Assembly (NCBI RefSeq): GCF_008364845.1
Contig: NZ_VTTP01000002.1
Location: forward strand, 1 to 64,000
Source of the DNA: Actinotalea subterranea
Lineage (GTDB): Bacteria > Actinomycetota > Actinomycetes > Actinomycetales > Cellulomonadaceae
DNA length: 64,000 bases
Reading direction: 5' to 3'
Part shown: one piece after another, positions 34,501-42,107 of the stretch
Position numbering within the stretch: the first letter of the stretch is position 1
How the letters are laid out: every line of letters begins with the position of its first letter
Translations under genes and position numbers: made by a program
Notes under the pieces: model-generated
Database searches by the model: none
What the model was told of the DNA's origin: nothing
What the model saw: the letters and a program-made list of their open reading frames with translations, nothing else

Positions 34501-35220
34501 GGCGTCCAGCTGAGCGAGCTCTCCCGGGCCGTCACCGCCCGGGCCCTCACGGGCCTGCCCGGCGCCGCGGAGGCACTCGGGCCCGACGCCGCGGACACCG
34601 CGCTCGCCGAGGCCGCCGCGCACCTCGCGTCCGGGGCACCCGGTGAGGTCGCGGCCGACCTCGCGGACCTCGGTGTGGGCGCGGTCCTCATGCCGCCCGT
34701 CCGCGTGCCGAGCGACGGCGTCCTCGACCCTGGACCGGCGGACGCGGACGCCGACGCCCACGAGCGCTCGCTCGTGGCGGGCCGTATCGACTCGACCCTG
34801 GGCCTCGAGCGCGTGACGGAGACGGAGTCGGGCATCATCTGGCGCGTCGCCGCGGCGGACGTCGGCACGACCGCGGCCTGGGCCCGGCTCGTCGGCGGGG
34901 ACGACGGAGCGCTCCTGGCGAGCGTGGAGAGCGCGGATGGCGCCGTCGACACCGACATCCCGGCCGGTGAGCAGGGCCGCGTCCTCGTCCTCGCGGACCG
35001 GGCCGACGGCGGCTGGCACGCAACGCTGGACGGGCGGCCCCTGCGCTCCGTGGAGCGCGGCTGGCACCAGGCGTTCGAGGTCGGGCCCGACGGCGGGCGG
35101 CTCGTCGTCACGCACGACGCCGCGGGTCGCGTGCCCTGGCTCGCGCTCCAGGGGACGGTCGTGCTCGTCACGGTCCTCCTCGCCGTCCCGACCCGTCGAC
35201 GCCGAGGAGGGGTGCGATGA
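31552..35220 (+). CDS. giant GT2 glycosyltransferase / multi-pass membrane protein
   Basis: A 1222-residue protein. Residues ~18-260 form a GT-A domain (VEVTAVVVTRGVTEYLPDTL, RVVVVDAAHTDDA, WLWLLHDDSAPAPTALAQLL), where the LLHDD motif holds the donor/metal Asp. It then passes the membrane many times (first helices near 285-310, main block ~395-960), with a long charged loop around 560-670, and ends with an outer domain (about 960-1195) and a final helix (VVLVTVLLAVPTRRRRG). Proteins of this layout stand downstream of whiB2 in many actinobacteria. It probably transfers sugars to a wall glycan from the outer face, but no substrate can be named. ATGA overlap couples it to the next gene. Confidence 0.82.
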   Translation: MTEARTQATTPDGRPPTVEVTAVVVTRGVTEYLPDTLAALAAGTRPPQRVVVVDAAHTDDAAQPGELDALVAPLRDVTHVTVTTASAARTFGHAVRTGLDQVHAPGGGWLWLLHDDSAPAPTALAQLLRAVEVAPSVAVAGCKQHTWSGPVRVLEVGLATSRFGRRMTGLEEPEVDQGQHDGRDDVLAVGVAGALVRRDVWETLGGTDPALGPYGDGLDLCRRARLAGHRVIVVPGAVVRHAQASLGLPVGGAVLNRSGWDARRSAQARREAYLHAQLVHVPLGLVPVVSLLAVVSGLVRALARFVTKEPHLVVAELAAPWRVLARPGRVVAARRRATATRRLPRRSLRPLEASWRDVVRQERDRRLTAAERRRVRQAPSELEVAELAALRTRRRVTLAAVVVAAVSLTALVVGPLVTRVLAGERLTGGSLPFGDADLGELWAAATSGWVPGGLGAAGPTDPLLLALSPLTALTGTLGGAGALVMLGALVLAALGAWFAAGAVTRSVGLRSWAALVWVAAPALLLGIDQVRLGAVLAHVMLPWVALGVARAIGVARVDAVESGLVGAQRLGVVHRSVALHESGRARAQARWDAEETGELPLPPPRDDEPDLVVDRGVLEREPHEEGADAPEPRSPQDLPLDRLPSEWLPSERVRSDRALPDAPPTEPGPVLRAVAAVRTAEPSLAAAAGAGLAFAVAVAGAPVLLPFGILALLVVAVPARRRRRLVWVALPALVLQGPMVVEAVRTWSTGGWRLLLADPGLPVASTAAPAWQQLLGWPVDAAATLDGPWTGLPDPWPLVVPLACTGVVAMLAVLALAVGAPRARGIRAAWLVAATGLAAAVAAGAVEVAIADGSTPAGDPLGPTTVLTAAWAGPGTSLALLGLLAAALAGASGVRAAMAHATFGWRQVGAAALVVVAVAGPGLLLGTWTWQARTGDGPALRTSGVAVVPAVGRQMQDGPDGARVLSLSVDANGDVEATLLRHDGVQLSELSRAVTARALTGLPGAAEALGPDAADTALAEAAAHLASGAPGEVAADLADLGVGAVLMPPVRVPSDGVLDPGPADADADAHERSLVAGRIDSTLGLERVTETESGIIWRVAAADVGTTAAWARLVGGDDGALLASVESADGAVDTDIPAGEQGRVLVLADRADGGWHATLDGRPLRSVERGWHQAFEVGPDGGRLVVTHDAAGRVPWLALQGTVVLVTVLLAVPTRRRRGGVR

Positions 35221-36905
35221 CGACCGAGCCGACGGGCGACGCCCCGACGACCACCCCGACGTCCCCGACCACTCCGACGGGTACGAAGCCGACCGCGGAC
35301 GTGCCCGGACGCGGCGCGCGCCTGCGGCGTGGCCTCGCACGCGGCCTGACCGCGCTGCTCGTGCTCGGCGTCACGGCGGGCGTCGTCGTCGCCGGCACCC
35401 GGTACGCACCACCCGCCGCGCCCGAGGCCGTCGACCTGCCGCGCGTCGCCGTCGACGCGGCAGCGACCCGGCTCGTGTGCCCCGGTGCGCTCCGCCTGGC
35501 CACGGAGCCCGAGCCCGGCGACGACGTCGCGTACGACCCGCAGTTCGACCCGTCGCCCGGGGAGTCCACGGTCACGGTCCGCGCCGCGACCGTCGAGCCG
35601 GCCGCCGGGCAGGACCGTGACGACGCCGGCGCCGGTCGCCTGACCGACCTCGCCGGTGAGGCGACCACCGCCGAGCTCGAGCCCGTCGGCGCGGGTGACG
35701 TGGTCGGCGTCCAGGCGCCCGCGAGCACCCCCGTGATCGAGGTCCGACCCGCCGGGCACGTGGCCGCGTGGGCCGCCGGTGCGGTCGGTGTCACGACGGC
35801 GCTGGGTGACCTCCGGGGCCTCGCTGCCGCGTCCTGCCAGCGCGCGTCCGCGCAGACCTGGCTCGTCGGCGGGAGCACGTCGCTCGGGTCGAGCGCGCGG
35901 CTGGTCCTGCAGAACCCGGGGCGCACGGCCGCCACCGTCCGCGTCGACCTGTGGGGCCCGTCGGGCGCCGTCGAGCTCGCCGGCGCACCCGAGTTCCTCG
36001 TCCCGGCCGGGGCGGAGCGCGTCGTGCTCCTCGAGGGCGTCGCCGCCGAGCAGAGCCGCATCGTGACCCGCCTGACGTCGTCGGGCGGCGTCGTCAGCGC
36101 GTACCTCCAGGACAGCCAGCTGCGTGGCCTCGTGCCTGCGGGCGTCGACTACGTGGTCGCCGGACAGGAGCCCGCGACGCGCCAGGTCGTGCCGGCGCTG
36201 TCGGTCACCGCCACGCAGCTCGAGGGTGCGGACACCAGTGTCCTGCGGCTCCTCGCACCCGCGGACGACGCCACGGCGACGATCACCCTGCACGGCCGGG
36301 ACGGCGAGGTGCTGCTGCCCGGTGCGCAGCAGGTGGAGCTCGACGCGGGCGTCGTCCTCGACCTGCCCCTCGACGGGCTCCCCGTGGGCGACTACACGGC
36401 CGTCGTCGAGAGCGACGTGCCCGTCGTGGCCGGTGCACTGCTGACCCGGGGAGCGGGCGTGGGCCTGCCCGCGGCGGGCACCGGCTCCCAGCTGCCCCTC
36501 GACCGCGCGTGGGTGCCCTCGTCCGACACGTCGGCGTCGGGCGGCGGCGTGCTGGCCCTCCCGGCGGGCACCGACGGCCGCCTCGTCGTGGGTGTGACCG
36601 GGGAGTCCGGCGCCCCCGCCGACGTCGCGCTCGAGGTGCTCGACCAGACGGGCGCCGTGGTCGGCGAGGCGGACCTGACCCTGCAGGCGGGTACCACCAC
36701 GTCGCTGGCCCTGAGCGCCCTCGCCACCGCCGGGGGAGCGGGCGTCGTGCCGCAGCCTGCGGCCGTCGTCGTGCGGACCGACGACGACCGTGTCGCGTGG
36801 GCGGCCGTGCTGCTGACGCCCGACCCGGCCGGGGACCTCGTCTCGGTGCTCGCACCCGTCACCGCACCCGCCCTGCAGCCCGACGTGGGGGTCCGGACCC
36901 GCTGA
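35217..36905 (+). CDS. DUF5719 family membrane-anchored extracellular protein
   Basis: A 562-residue protein with a Thr/Pro-rich cytoplasmic N-terminus, one transmembrane helix (about residues 43-61) and a long extracytoplasmic part of repeated beta-sandwich-like segments (SSARLVLQNPGRTAATVRVDLWG, QSRIVTRLTSSGGVVSAYLQDS). This is the DUF5719 family, found next to giant membrane glycosyltransferases. The start overlaps the upstream gene's stop, so the two proteins are made together and probably form a complex at the cell surface. Function is unknown. Confidence 0.82.
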   Translation: MTTEPTGDAPTTTPTSPTTPTGTKPTADVPGRGARLRRGLARGLTALLVLGVTAGVVVAGTRYAPPAAPEAVDLPRVAVDAAATRLVCPGALRLATEPEPGDDVAYDPQFDPSPGESTVTVRAATVEPAAGQDRDDAGAGRLTDLAGEATTAELEPVGAGDVVGVQAPASTPVIEVRPAGHVAAWAAGAVGVTTALGDLRGLAAASCQRASAQTWLVGGSTSLGSSARLVLQNPGRTAATVRVDLWGPSGAVELAGAPEFLVPAGAERVVLLEGVAAEQSRIVTRLTSSGGVVSAYLQDSQLRGLVPAGVDYVVAGQEPATRQVVPALSVTATQLEGADTSVLRLLAPADDATATITLHGRDGEVLLPGAQQVELDAGVVLDLPLDGLPVGDYTAVVESDVPVVAGALLTRGAGVGLPAAGTGSQLPLDRAWVPSSDTSASGGGVLALPAGTDGRLVVGVTGESGAPADVALEVLDQTGAVVGEADLTLQAGTTTSLALSALATAGGAGVVPQPAAVVVRTDDDRVAWAAVLLTPDPAGDLVSVLAPVTAPALQPDVGVRTR

Positions 36906-36932
36906 CCGGACGTCCCGTCGCTGCTGGCCCCC

Positions 36933-37793
36933 TCAGCGCGCGCGACGCAGCTCGAGCGCCTGGCGCACCGCGAGACCGGTCCGGATCGCGACCCGCACGG
37001 GCCACTCGAACCACCTGTCGTACCGGCGCGTGAGGTAGCGGGCGGCCGACGCGTGGTGCGCGCGGATCATCGGCGCGGGCCGCGCACGCCATGACGTGCC
37101 GCCCACGTGGGTGACCCGGGCGGACGGCACGTGCACGTTCGCCCACCCGGCGCGGCCGAGGCGCTCACCCAGGTCCAGGTCCTCGAAGAACATGAAGTAG
37201 CCGGGGTCGAACCCACCGACCTCCTCGAACGCCTCACGCCGCAGCAGCAGGCAGGCGCCCGACAGCCATCCCGCCGTGCGCTCGACGTCCGTCACCGTCT
37301 CCTGGCGACGGTGGTAGGCCCGCGTCCACGGGTTCGCGGGCCAGAGCCGGCCGAGGAGCGCGTGGCCCACACCCTGGGTGAGGGACGGCAGCTCACGCGC
37401 CGACGGGTACCGCGTCCCGTCGGGGTCCAGCACGGCCGGGCCGAGGGCGCCCGCGCGGGGGTGCCGCTCACCGGCGTCGAGCAGCGCGTCGAGCGATCCG
37501 GGGTGCCACTCGATGTCCGGGTTGGCGACGACGAGCCACGGCGCCGACGCGTCACGCGCGCCGAGGTTCGCGGCCCGGCCGTAGCCGAGGTTCTCTCCCG
37601 AGGCGACGACCCGGGCGCCGTGCCGCGCTGCGACGTCGTGCGTGACGTCGTGCTCCTGGCCGTTGTCGACGAGCACAAGCTCGACGGGCCGTCGTGTCGC
37701 GTCGGCCAGGGTCCGTGCGAAGTCGTCGAGCTCCGGGCCGGGGTTGTAGGTCACGCAGACGACACGGACGACGGCAGGCTCGGTCTCGCTCAT
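36933..37793 (-). CDS. GT2 glycosyltransferase, rhamnosyltransferase WbbL-like
   Basis: A 286-residue GT-A enzyme. Motifs: VRVVCVTYNPGPELDDFARTL, LVLVDNGQEHDV, VVANPDIEWHPGSLDALL (donor/metal-site Asp) and FMFFEDLDLGERLGRAGW, which is typical of WbbL, the enzyme that adds rhamnose to the decaprenyl-diphosphate-GlcNAc linkage unit. In mycobacteria wbbL lies in the same neighbourhood as whiB2 and manB, which supports this. A TAGGGT box lies nine bases before the ATG (37808-37803 on the minus strand). Confidence 0.87.
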   Translation of the reverse strand: MSETEPAVVRVVCVTYNPGPELDDFARTLADATRRPVELVLVDNGQEHDVTHDVAARHGARVVASGENLGYGRAANLGARDASAPWLVVANPDIEWHPGSLDALLDAGERHPRAGALGPAVLDPDGTRYPSARELPSLTQGVGHALLGRLWPANPWTRAYHRRQETVTDVERTAGWLSGACLLLRREAFEEVGGFDPGYFMFFEDLDLGERLGRAGWANVHVPSARVTHVGGTSWRARPAPMIRAHHASAARYLTRRYDRWFEWPVRVAIRTGLAVRQALELRRAR

Positions 37794-37802
37794 GGTGCCT
37801 CA

Positions 37803-37808
37803 ACCCTA
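37803..37808 (-). promoter_or_regulatory. -10 box for the WbbL-like gene
   Basis: TAGGGT on the minus strand with nine bases to ATG 37793, so the leader would be only one to three bases long. No Shine-Dalgarno sequence fits in that space. Confidence 0.4.
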
Positions 37809-37873
37809 GGGCGTGCCCGGCGCCGGGTCGCCCCGCACCACGGGTCCGGTGCCCCGACGGCACGGACCGTCCG

Positions 37874-38332
37874 TCAGCCGCGGTACCCGGGGTCCACGTC
37901 CTCCGGGGCGCGCGAGAGCATGTGCGCGACCTGCTCGACGAGCACGTCCCGCACGAGGTCCGCCAGGTCGGCCTCGTCGATCGCGCGGGTCTCGACCGGC
38001 CGCCGGTAGACGACGATGCGCGCGGGCATCCCCGCGTCGGTGGGGAAGTAGCGCCCCAGGGGGACGCCGCCGTGCTCCCACGGGGCGGGGTGCGACGGCG
38101 GGACGTCCTCGACGGCGAACTCCGCGCCCTCGAGCTGGCGTGCCCAGCGGCGCTCGAGGCGTTCGACGGCGGACAGCACGTGCTCGTCGAACCGCTCAGC
38201 CCGCGAGCGGTAGGCCGGGAGGGTCGAGGGGACCAGCGGCCCGCGCAGGCCGCGGCCCCGCCGGTCACGACGCCGCGCACCGAGCGGCGCGCCGTCGACC
38301 GCCGTCCGCCTCCGGCCAGGCACCGTGCTCAC
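37874..38332 (-). CDS. metallopeptidase-family (zincin-1) protein with degenerate active site
   Basis: A 152-residue protein of the small metallopeptidase family seen beside DUF3499 and manB (position of mycobacterial Rv3259). Its core has FAVEDVPP, GRYFPTDAGMPARIVVYRRPVE and VRDVLVEQVAHML. Where active members have HExxH, this protein reads EQVAH, so only one of the two zinc His remains and peptidase activity is doubtful. It has a basic N-terminus (RRRDRRGRG). The GTG start at 38332 is fixed by a TACAGT box six bases upstream. Confidence 0.8.
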   Translation of the reverse strand: MSTVPGRRRTAVDGAPLGARRRDRRGRGLRGPLVPSTLPAYRSRAERFDEHVLSAVERLERRWARQLEGAEFAVEDVPPSHPAPWEHGGVPLGRYFPTDAGMPARIVVYRRPVETRAIDEADLADLVRDVLVEQVAHMLSRAPEDVDPGYRG

Positions 38333-38338
38333 GCGCCC

Positions 38339-38344
38339 ACTGTA
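38339..38344 (-). promoter_or_regulatory. -10 box for the metallopeptidase-family gene (leaderless)
   Basis: TACAGT on the minus strand lies six bases before GTG 38332. There is no Shine-Dalgarno sequence. Confidence 0.5.
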
Positions 38345-38488
38345 CGACGGCGGCCCGGATGGACGGACTCGGCGGACCGGCCCGGTGAGCGGACGGGCAC
38401 GGCGGGCGGCCCGGCGAGCGGGTGCGGCGGACAGGTGGCCCGTCGGGCGCGGACGGCGTGGTGATGGGCTCCGGCCGGGCGCGGCGGG

Positions 38489-38494
38489 TAGTGT
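38489..38494 (+). promoter_or_regulatory. -10 box for the DUF3499 gene (leaderless)
   Basis: TAGTGT lies eight bases before GTG 38503. It supports the short, family-typical N-terminus over more upstream in-frame starts such as ATG 38422. Confidence 0.45.
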
Positions 38495-38502
38495 CCCGTC
38501 TC

Positions 38503-38862
38503 GTGAGGTCAGGACGACAGTGCTCCCGCAGCGCCTGCGGGCGTCCTGCTGTCGCGACGCTCACCTACGTGTACTCCGACTCGACGGCCGTCCTGGGCCC
38601 CCTCGCGCAGCTCGCGGAGCCGCACTCGTACGACCTGTGCAGCGAGCACGCCGGCCGGCTGACCGCCCCGCGGGGCTGGGAGGTCGTCCGCCTGACCCCC
38701 GAGTTCATCCCGACGGGACCGAGCCCGGACGACCTGCTCGCACTCGCCGACGCCGTGCGTGAGGCGGGACGCCCGCGTGCGCTCCCCGTCGAGCCCGAGC
38801 CGGCCGCGACCGAGATCACCCGCCGCGGGCACCTGCGCGTGCTGCGCGGCGAGGGCGGCTGA
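38503..38862 (+). CDS. DUF3499 family protein
   Basis: A 119-residue protein with the DUF3499 N-terminus: Cys pairs in RQCSRSACGRPAVATLTYVY and a third in YDLCSEHAGRLT, probably a small zinc-binding fold. This family is conserved in Actinomycetota, lies next to manB, and is of unknown function. Downstream, a tiny zinc-ribbon gene begins four bases after the stop, and manB follows, so the three may be transcribed together from the box at 38489, although manB also has its own promoter. Confidence 0.88.
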   Translation: MRSGRQCSRSACGRPAVATLTYVYSDSTAVLGPLAQLAEPHSYDLCSEHAGRLTAPRGWEVVRLTPEFIPTGPSPDDLLALADAVREAGRPRALPVEPEPAATEITRRGHLRVLRGEGG

Positions 38863-38865
38863 CGC

Positions 38866-39102
38866 GTGGCTGGGCCCACCCCCTCGGAGTCGGCCGGACG
38901 GCACCAGCCCGGTGTCTGCTCGACCTGCGGCAGCGGAGAGCTGACGAGGCTGCCGATGGTGCTGGCCGACGGCACGGACGTCACGTTCGTCTCGTGCCAC
39001 CGCTGCGAGCGTCGGGAGTGGCTCACGGCGGACGACGACGGCACGTGGCGGGCCATCCCGATCGAGTCCGTCCTGCAACGGTCCGCACGCAAGCCGCGCT
39101 GA
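38866..39102 (+). CDS. small zinc-ribbon protein
   Basis: A 78-residue protein with two Cys pairs, CSTCGSGEL and VSCHRCERREWL, spaced about 20 residues apart, the pattern of a rubredoxin-like zinc ribbon. A Trp-rich C-terminus follows (TWRAIPIESVL). It starts with GTG only three bases after the DUF3499 stop, so it is translationally coupled to it. I recognise it as a conserved companion of DUF3499 genes but know no function. Confidence 0.75.
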   Translation: MAGPTPSESAGRHQPGVCSTCGSGELTRLPMVLADGTDVTFVSCHRCERREWLTADDDGTWRAIPIESVLQRSARKPR

Positions 39103-39116
39103 CGGGCAGCGCCCAC

Positions 39117-39196
39117 GGCCGACCTCCCTCGGGACCGGCCGGGCCCCTCCGGGCTGGCCGACCCCCCGTCGGACCGGCCGACCTCTCCTTCGGGCT
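39117..39196. repeat. four imperfect ~20-bp tandem repeats before manB
   Basis: Units at 39117, 39137, 39156 and 39176 each begin GGCC(G) and end with CGGG or CGGA plus CC/CT, 19-21 bases long. They fill half of the 163-base gap between the zinc-ribbon gene and manB. Each unit has short complementary G- and C-runs that could pair, so the array may act as a terminator for the upstream pair. Confidence 0.6.
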
Positions 39197-39252
39197 GAGG
39201 CCGCCCGCGAGACGCGCGGGGCCGTGCCGCGGGTGGAGCGGCCCGTTCCAAC

Positions 39253-39258
39253 TAGGCT
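39253..39258 (+). promoter_or_regulatory. -10 box for manB (leaderless)
   Basis: TAGGCT ends seven bases before GTG 39266. It favours that start over the in-frame codon at 39224. Confidence 0.5.
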
Positions 39259-39265
39259 TGCGCCC

Positions 39266-40807
39266 GTGACTCCCACGCCCGAGACCCCTGACCTGCCGGA
39301 CCTCACGACCCTGATCAAGGCGTACGACGTGCGCGGGGTCGTCCCGGACCCGTTCAGCCCCGCGGTGGCACGCGCGATCGGCGCGGCGTTCGCCGACGTC
39401 GTCGTGCTGCCCGACGCCGAGGCCGCGGGTGCGGCGGACGGTGAGCCTGCCGCCGGGGCCACCCGCCCGCGCGTCGCGATCGGCCAGGACATGCGTCCCT
39501 CCGGTCCCGAGCTCGTCGCGGCGTTCGCGGAGGGCCTCACGAGCCGGGGGGTCGACGTCGTGCGGATCGGCCTGTGCTCGACCGACGGGCTCTACCACGC
39601 GTCCGGGGCGCTCGGGGTGCCCGGTGCGATGTTCACCGCGAGCCACAACCCCGCCGAGTACAACGGGATCAAGCTGTGCCGCGCGGGTGCCCGCCCGGTC
39701 GGTGAGGCCACCGGGCTCGCGGACGTCCGCGACCTCGCGGCGCGCTACCTCGCCGGCGGGATCCCGCAGGCGCCCGAGGCGGGGCAGGTCGGTGACCGCG
39801 AGATGCTCGGCGACTACGCCGTCTTCCTGCGCTCGCTCGTCGACCTCAGCGCCAGCCGCCCCCTCAAGGTCGTCGTGGACGCGGGCAACGGCATGGCGGG
39901 CCTGACGGTCCCGGCCGTCCTCGGCTCGGCCACCGGCCTCGAGGCACTGCCGCTCGAGATCGTCCCGCTGTACTTCGAGCTCGACGGGACCTTCCCCAAC
40001 CACGAGGCCAACCCGCTCGAGCCCGAGAACCTGCGCGACCTCCAGGCCGCCGTCGTCGAGCACGGCGCGGACATCGGCCTCGCCTTCGACGGCGACGCGG
40101 ACCGCTGCTTCGTGGTCGACGAGCGCGGCGAGCCCGTGAGCCCGTCCGCGATCACGGCGCTCGTCGGCCTGCGCGAGGTCGCCCGCGAGGTGGCCGCCGG
40201 CCGTCGGCCCACGGTGATCCACAACCTCATCACCTCGCAGGTCGTCCCCGACCTCCTGGGCGCCGCGGGCGCGACCACCGTGCGCACGCGCGTCGGCCAC
40301 TCGTTCATCAAGGCCGAGATGGCTGAGCACGACGCCGTCTTCGGCGGTGAGCACAGCGCGCACTACTACTTCCGCGACTTCTTCTTCGCGGACACCGGCA
40401 TGCTCGCCGCCATGCACGTGCTCGCGGCGCTCGGGGAGGCACGGACGCCCGACGGTGCACCCGTCGCGCTGAGCCACCTCGCCGAGGCGTACCAGCCCTA
40501 CTCCGCGAGCGGCGAGATCAACTCGCGCGTCGCCGACGTCCCGGCCGCGCGGGCCCGCGTCGTCGACGCCTACGTCACGCGCGAGGGCGCGGGCCCCGTC
40601 ACCGTCGACGAGCTCGACGGCCTGACCGTGTCGCACTGGGACACCCAGCCCCGCTGGTGGTTCAACCTGCGTGCCTCCAACACGGAGCCGCTGCTCCGGC
40701 TCAACGTCGAGGCCGCCGACGAGGACATCATGGTCAAGGTGCGCGACGACGTGCTCGCACTTGTGCGTGCCGACCTCGCTGCCGACGACGCGGCCGGGAA
40801 GGCCTGA
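39266..40807 (+). CDS. manB: phosphomannomutase/phosphoglucomutase
   Basis: A 513-residue alpha-D-phosphohexomutase that converts mannose-6-phosphate to mannose-1-phosphate. Its four domains show the phosphoserine loop TASHNPAEYNGIK (S126), the metal loop AFDGDADRC (D275, D277, D279), the sugar-binding FGGEHSAHYYFRD, and a C-terminal phosphate-binding RASNTEPLLRLN. It works after ManA (28923) to feed GDP-mannose. GTG 39266 sits seven bases after a -10 box, and TTLIKAYDVRG follows as expected. The Trm112-like gene starts two bases after the stop. Confidence 0.94.
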   Translation: MTPTPETPDLPDLTTLIKAYDVRGVVPDPFSPAVARAIGAAFADVVVLPDAEAAGAADGEPAAGATRPRVAIGQDMRPSGPELVAAFAEGLTSRGVDVVRIGLCSTDGLYHASGALGVPGAMFTASHNPAEYNGIKLCRAGARPVGEATGLADVRDLAARYLAGGIPQAPEAGQVGDREMLGDYAVFLRSLVDLSASRPLKVVVDAGNGMAGLTVPAVLGSATGLEALPLEIVPLYFELDGTFPNHEANPLEPENLRDLQAAVVEHGADIGLAFDGDADRCFVVDERGEPVSPSAITALVGLREVAREVAAGRRPTVIHNLITSQVVPDLLGAAGATTVRTRVGHSFIKAEMAEHDAVFGGEHSAHYYFRDFFFADTGMLAAMHVLAALGEARTPDGAPVALSHLAEAYQPYSASGEINSRVADVPAARARVVDAYVTREGAGPVTVDELDGLTVSHWDTQPRWWFNLRASNTEPLLRLNVEAADEDIMVKVRDDVLALVRADLAADDAAGKA

Positions 40808-40809
40808 CG

Positions 40810-41079
40810 ATGACCGGACCGACCTCGCAGGGCCCGGACCCGCAGGGCCAGGACCCGCAGGGGGGCGCGGCCGCGCCGGGCGCGCTCGTCCTCGACGGCT
40901 GGCTCCGTGACGTGCTGCGCTGCCCGGCCTGCGGGTCAACGCTCGCGGACGGCGAGGCGCCCGACGGCGCCCCGCGCCTCGTGTGCGAGGGCGACGCGTG
41001 TGCGCTCGCCTACCCCGTGCGGTCGGGGATCCCCGTGCTGCTCGTCGACGAGGCCGAGCCGGCCGCAGGAACGGTGTGA
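40810..41079 (+). CDS. Trm112 family small protein
   Basis: An 89-residue protein. A polar, Gln/Asp/Pro-rich N-terminal arm (1-28) precedes the Trm112 core: WLRDVLRCPACGSTL, then a second Cys region VCEGDACALAYPVRSGIPVLL. In bacteria these small proteins are of unknown role; the eukaryotic relative activates methyltransferases. The usual C-x-x-C is present once (CPAC), with two more cysteines in the second half. It starts two bases after manB and ends one base before the CDF gene, so the three form one operon. Confidence 0.85.
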   Translation: MTGPTSQGPDPQGQDPQGGAAAPGALVLDGWLRDVLRCPACGSTLADGEAPDGAPRLVCEGDACALAYPVRSGIPVLLVDEAEPAAGTV

Positions 41080-41080
41080 G

Positions 41081-42031
41081 GTGTCCGCAGGTGGCAGCAG
41101 CAGGGCGATCGTCGCGGCGCTGAGCGCCAACCTGGGGATCGCGGTCACGAAGTTCGTCGCGTTCCTCCTCACGGGCTCGAGCTCGATGCTCGCGGAGTCG
41201 GTGCACTCCGTCGCCGACTCGGGCAACCAGGTGCTCCTGCTCGTCGGCGGCAAGCGTGCGAGGCGTGAGGCCAGCCCCGCCCACCCGTTCGGGTACGGGC
41301 GTGAGCGGTACCTCTACTCGTTCATCGTCGCGATCGTGCTCTTCTCGGTCGGCGGCCTGTTCGCGCTGTACGAGGCCTGGCACAAGTGGGCGGACCCGCA
41401 CGGGCTCGAGGGCCGGTGGTGGTGGGTCCCGATCGTCGTGCTCGTCGCGGCCATCGGCATGGAGTCGTTCTCCTTCCGCACCGCGATCGTCGAGTCCAAC
41501 CACGTGCGCGGCAAGCAGTCGTGGGTGAGCTTCGTGCGGTCGGCGAAGGCTCCCGAGCTGCCGGTCGTCCTGCTCGAGGACCTCGGGGCCCTCATCGGCC
41601 TCGTGCTCGCGCTGTTCGGCGTCGGGCTGACGCTCGCGACGGGTGACGGTCGCTGGGACGCCGCGGGCACGGCGTGCATCGGTGTGCTGCTCGTCATCAT
41701 CGCCGTCGTCCTGGCCGTCGAGACGCGGTCACTGCTCCTCGGCGAGTCCGCGAGCCAGGAGAACATCGCCGCGATCGGCGCCGCGCTCGTCGGGCCCGGC
41801 GTCCTGTCGGTCATCCACATGCGCACGCAGCACGTCGGCCCGGAGGAGCTGCTCGTCGCGGCGAAGATCGAGGTCGCGGCGACGGGCACCGCGGCGTCGG
41901 TGGCCGAGGCGATCGACGCCGCCGAGAAGCGTGTGCGGGCCGCCGTGCCCATCGCGACGCTCATCTACCTGGAGCCCGACCTGCGGCACGCCGTCGCCGT
42001 CGCCGAGGCCACCGGGGACGCCACGCACTAG
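41081..42031 (+). CDS. cation diffusion facilitator (ZnT9-like)
   Basis: A 316-residue membrane protein of the CDF family with six helices and a short cytoplasmic tail (residues ~220-316). TM2 carries the metal pair ESVHSVADSGN (His and Asp). In TM5, where most CDF transporters have HxxxD, it reads LLEDLGALIG, the Glu-Asp form seen in ZnT9-type members, so zinc transport is not certain. The GTG start one base after the Trm112-like gene gives the expected N-terminus (AIVAALSANLGIAVTKF). It probably exports or exchanges Zn or a similar ion. Confidence 0.85.
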   Translation: MSAGGSSRAIVAALSANLGIAVTKFVAFLLTGSSSMLAESVHSVADSGNQVLLLVGGKRARREASPAHPFGYGRERYLYSFIVAIVLFSVGGLFALYEAWHKWADPHGLEGRWWWVPIVVLVAAIGMESFSFRTAIVESNHVRGKQSWVSFVRSAKAPELPVVLLEDLGALIGLVLALFGVGLTLATGDGRWDAAGTACIGVLLVIIAVVLAVETRSLLLGESASQENIAAIGAALVGPGVLSVIHMRTQHVGPEELLVAAKIEVAATGTAASVAEAIDAAEKRVRAAVPIATLIYLEPDLRHAVAVAEATGDATH

Positions 42032-42095
42032 GCACGAGCACGGCCGACGGACGGCCCGGGCAACGCGCGACGAGCGTGCCGCCCGGGCCGTCCGA

Positions 42096-42101
42096 CATAC
42101 T
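42096..42101 (+). promoter_or_regulatory. -10 box for the M15 peptidase gene (leaderless)
   Basis: CATACT ends six bases before GTG 42108. A GGAGG further on lies only two or three bases before the in-frame ATG 42126, too close to serve it well. Confidence 0.4.
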
Positions 42102-42107
42102 CGTCCG

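Noticed and set aside
30946-35340. Long minus-strand frame continuing upstream of the TIGR03089-type gene
   Set aside because: Only the part to 30945 has a family match and a promoter-supported start. The rest lies opposite whiB2 and the giant glycosyltransferase and is biased in composition.
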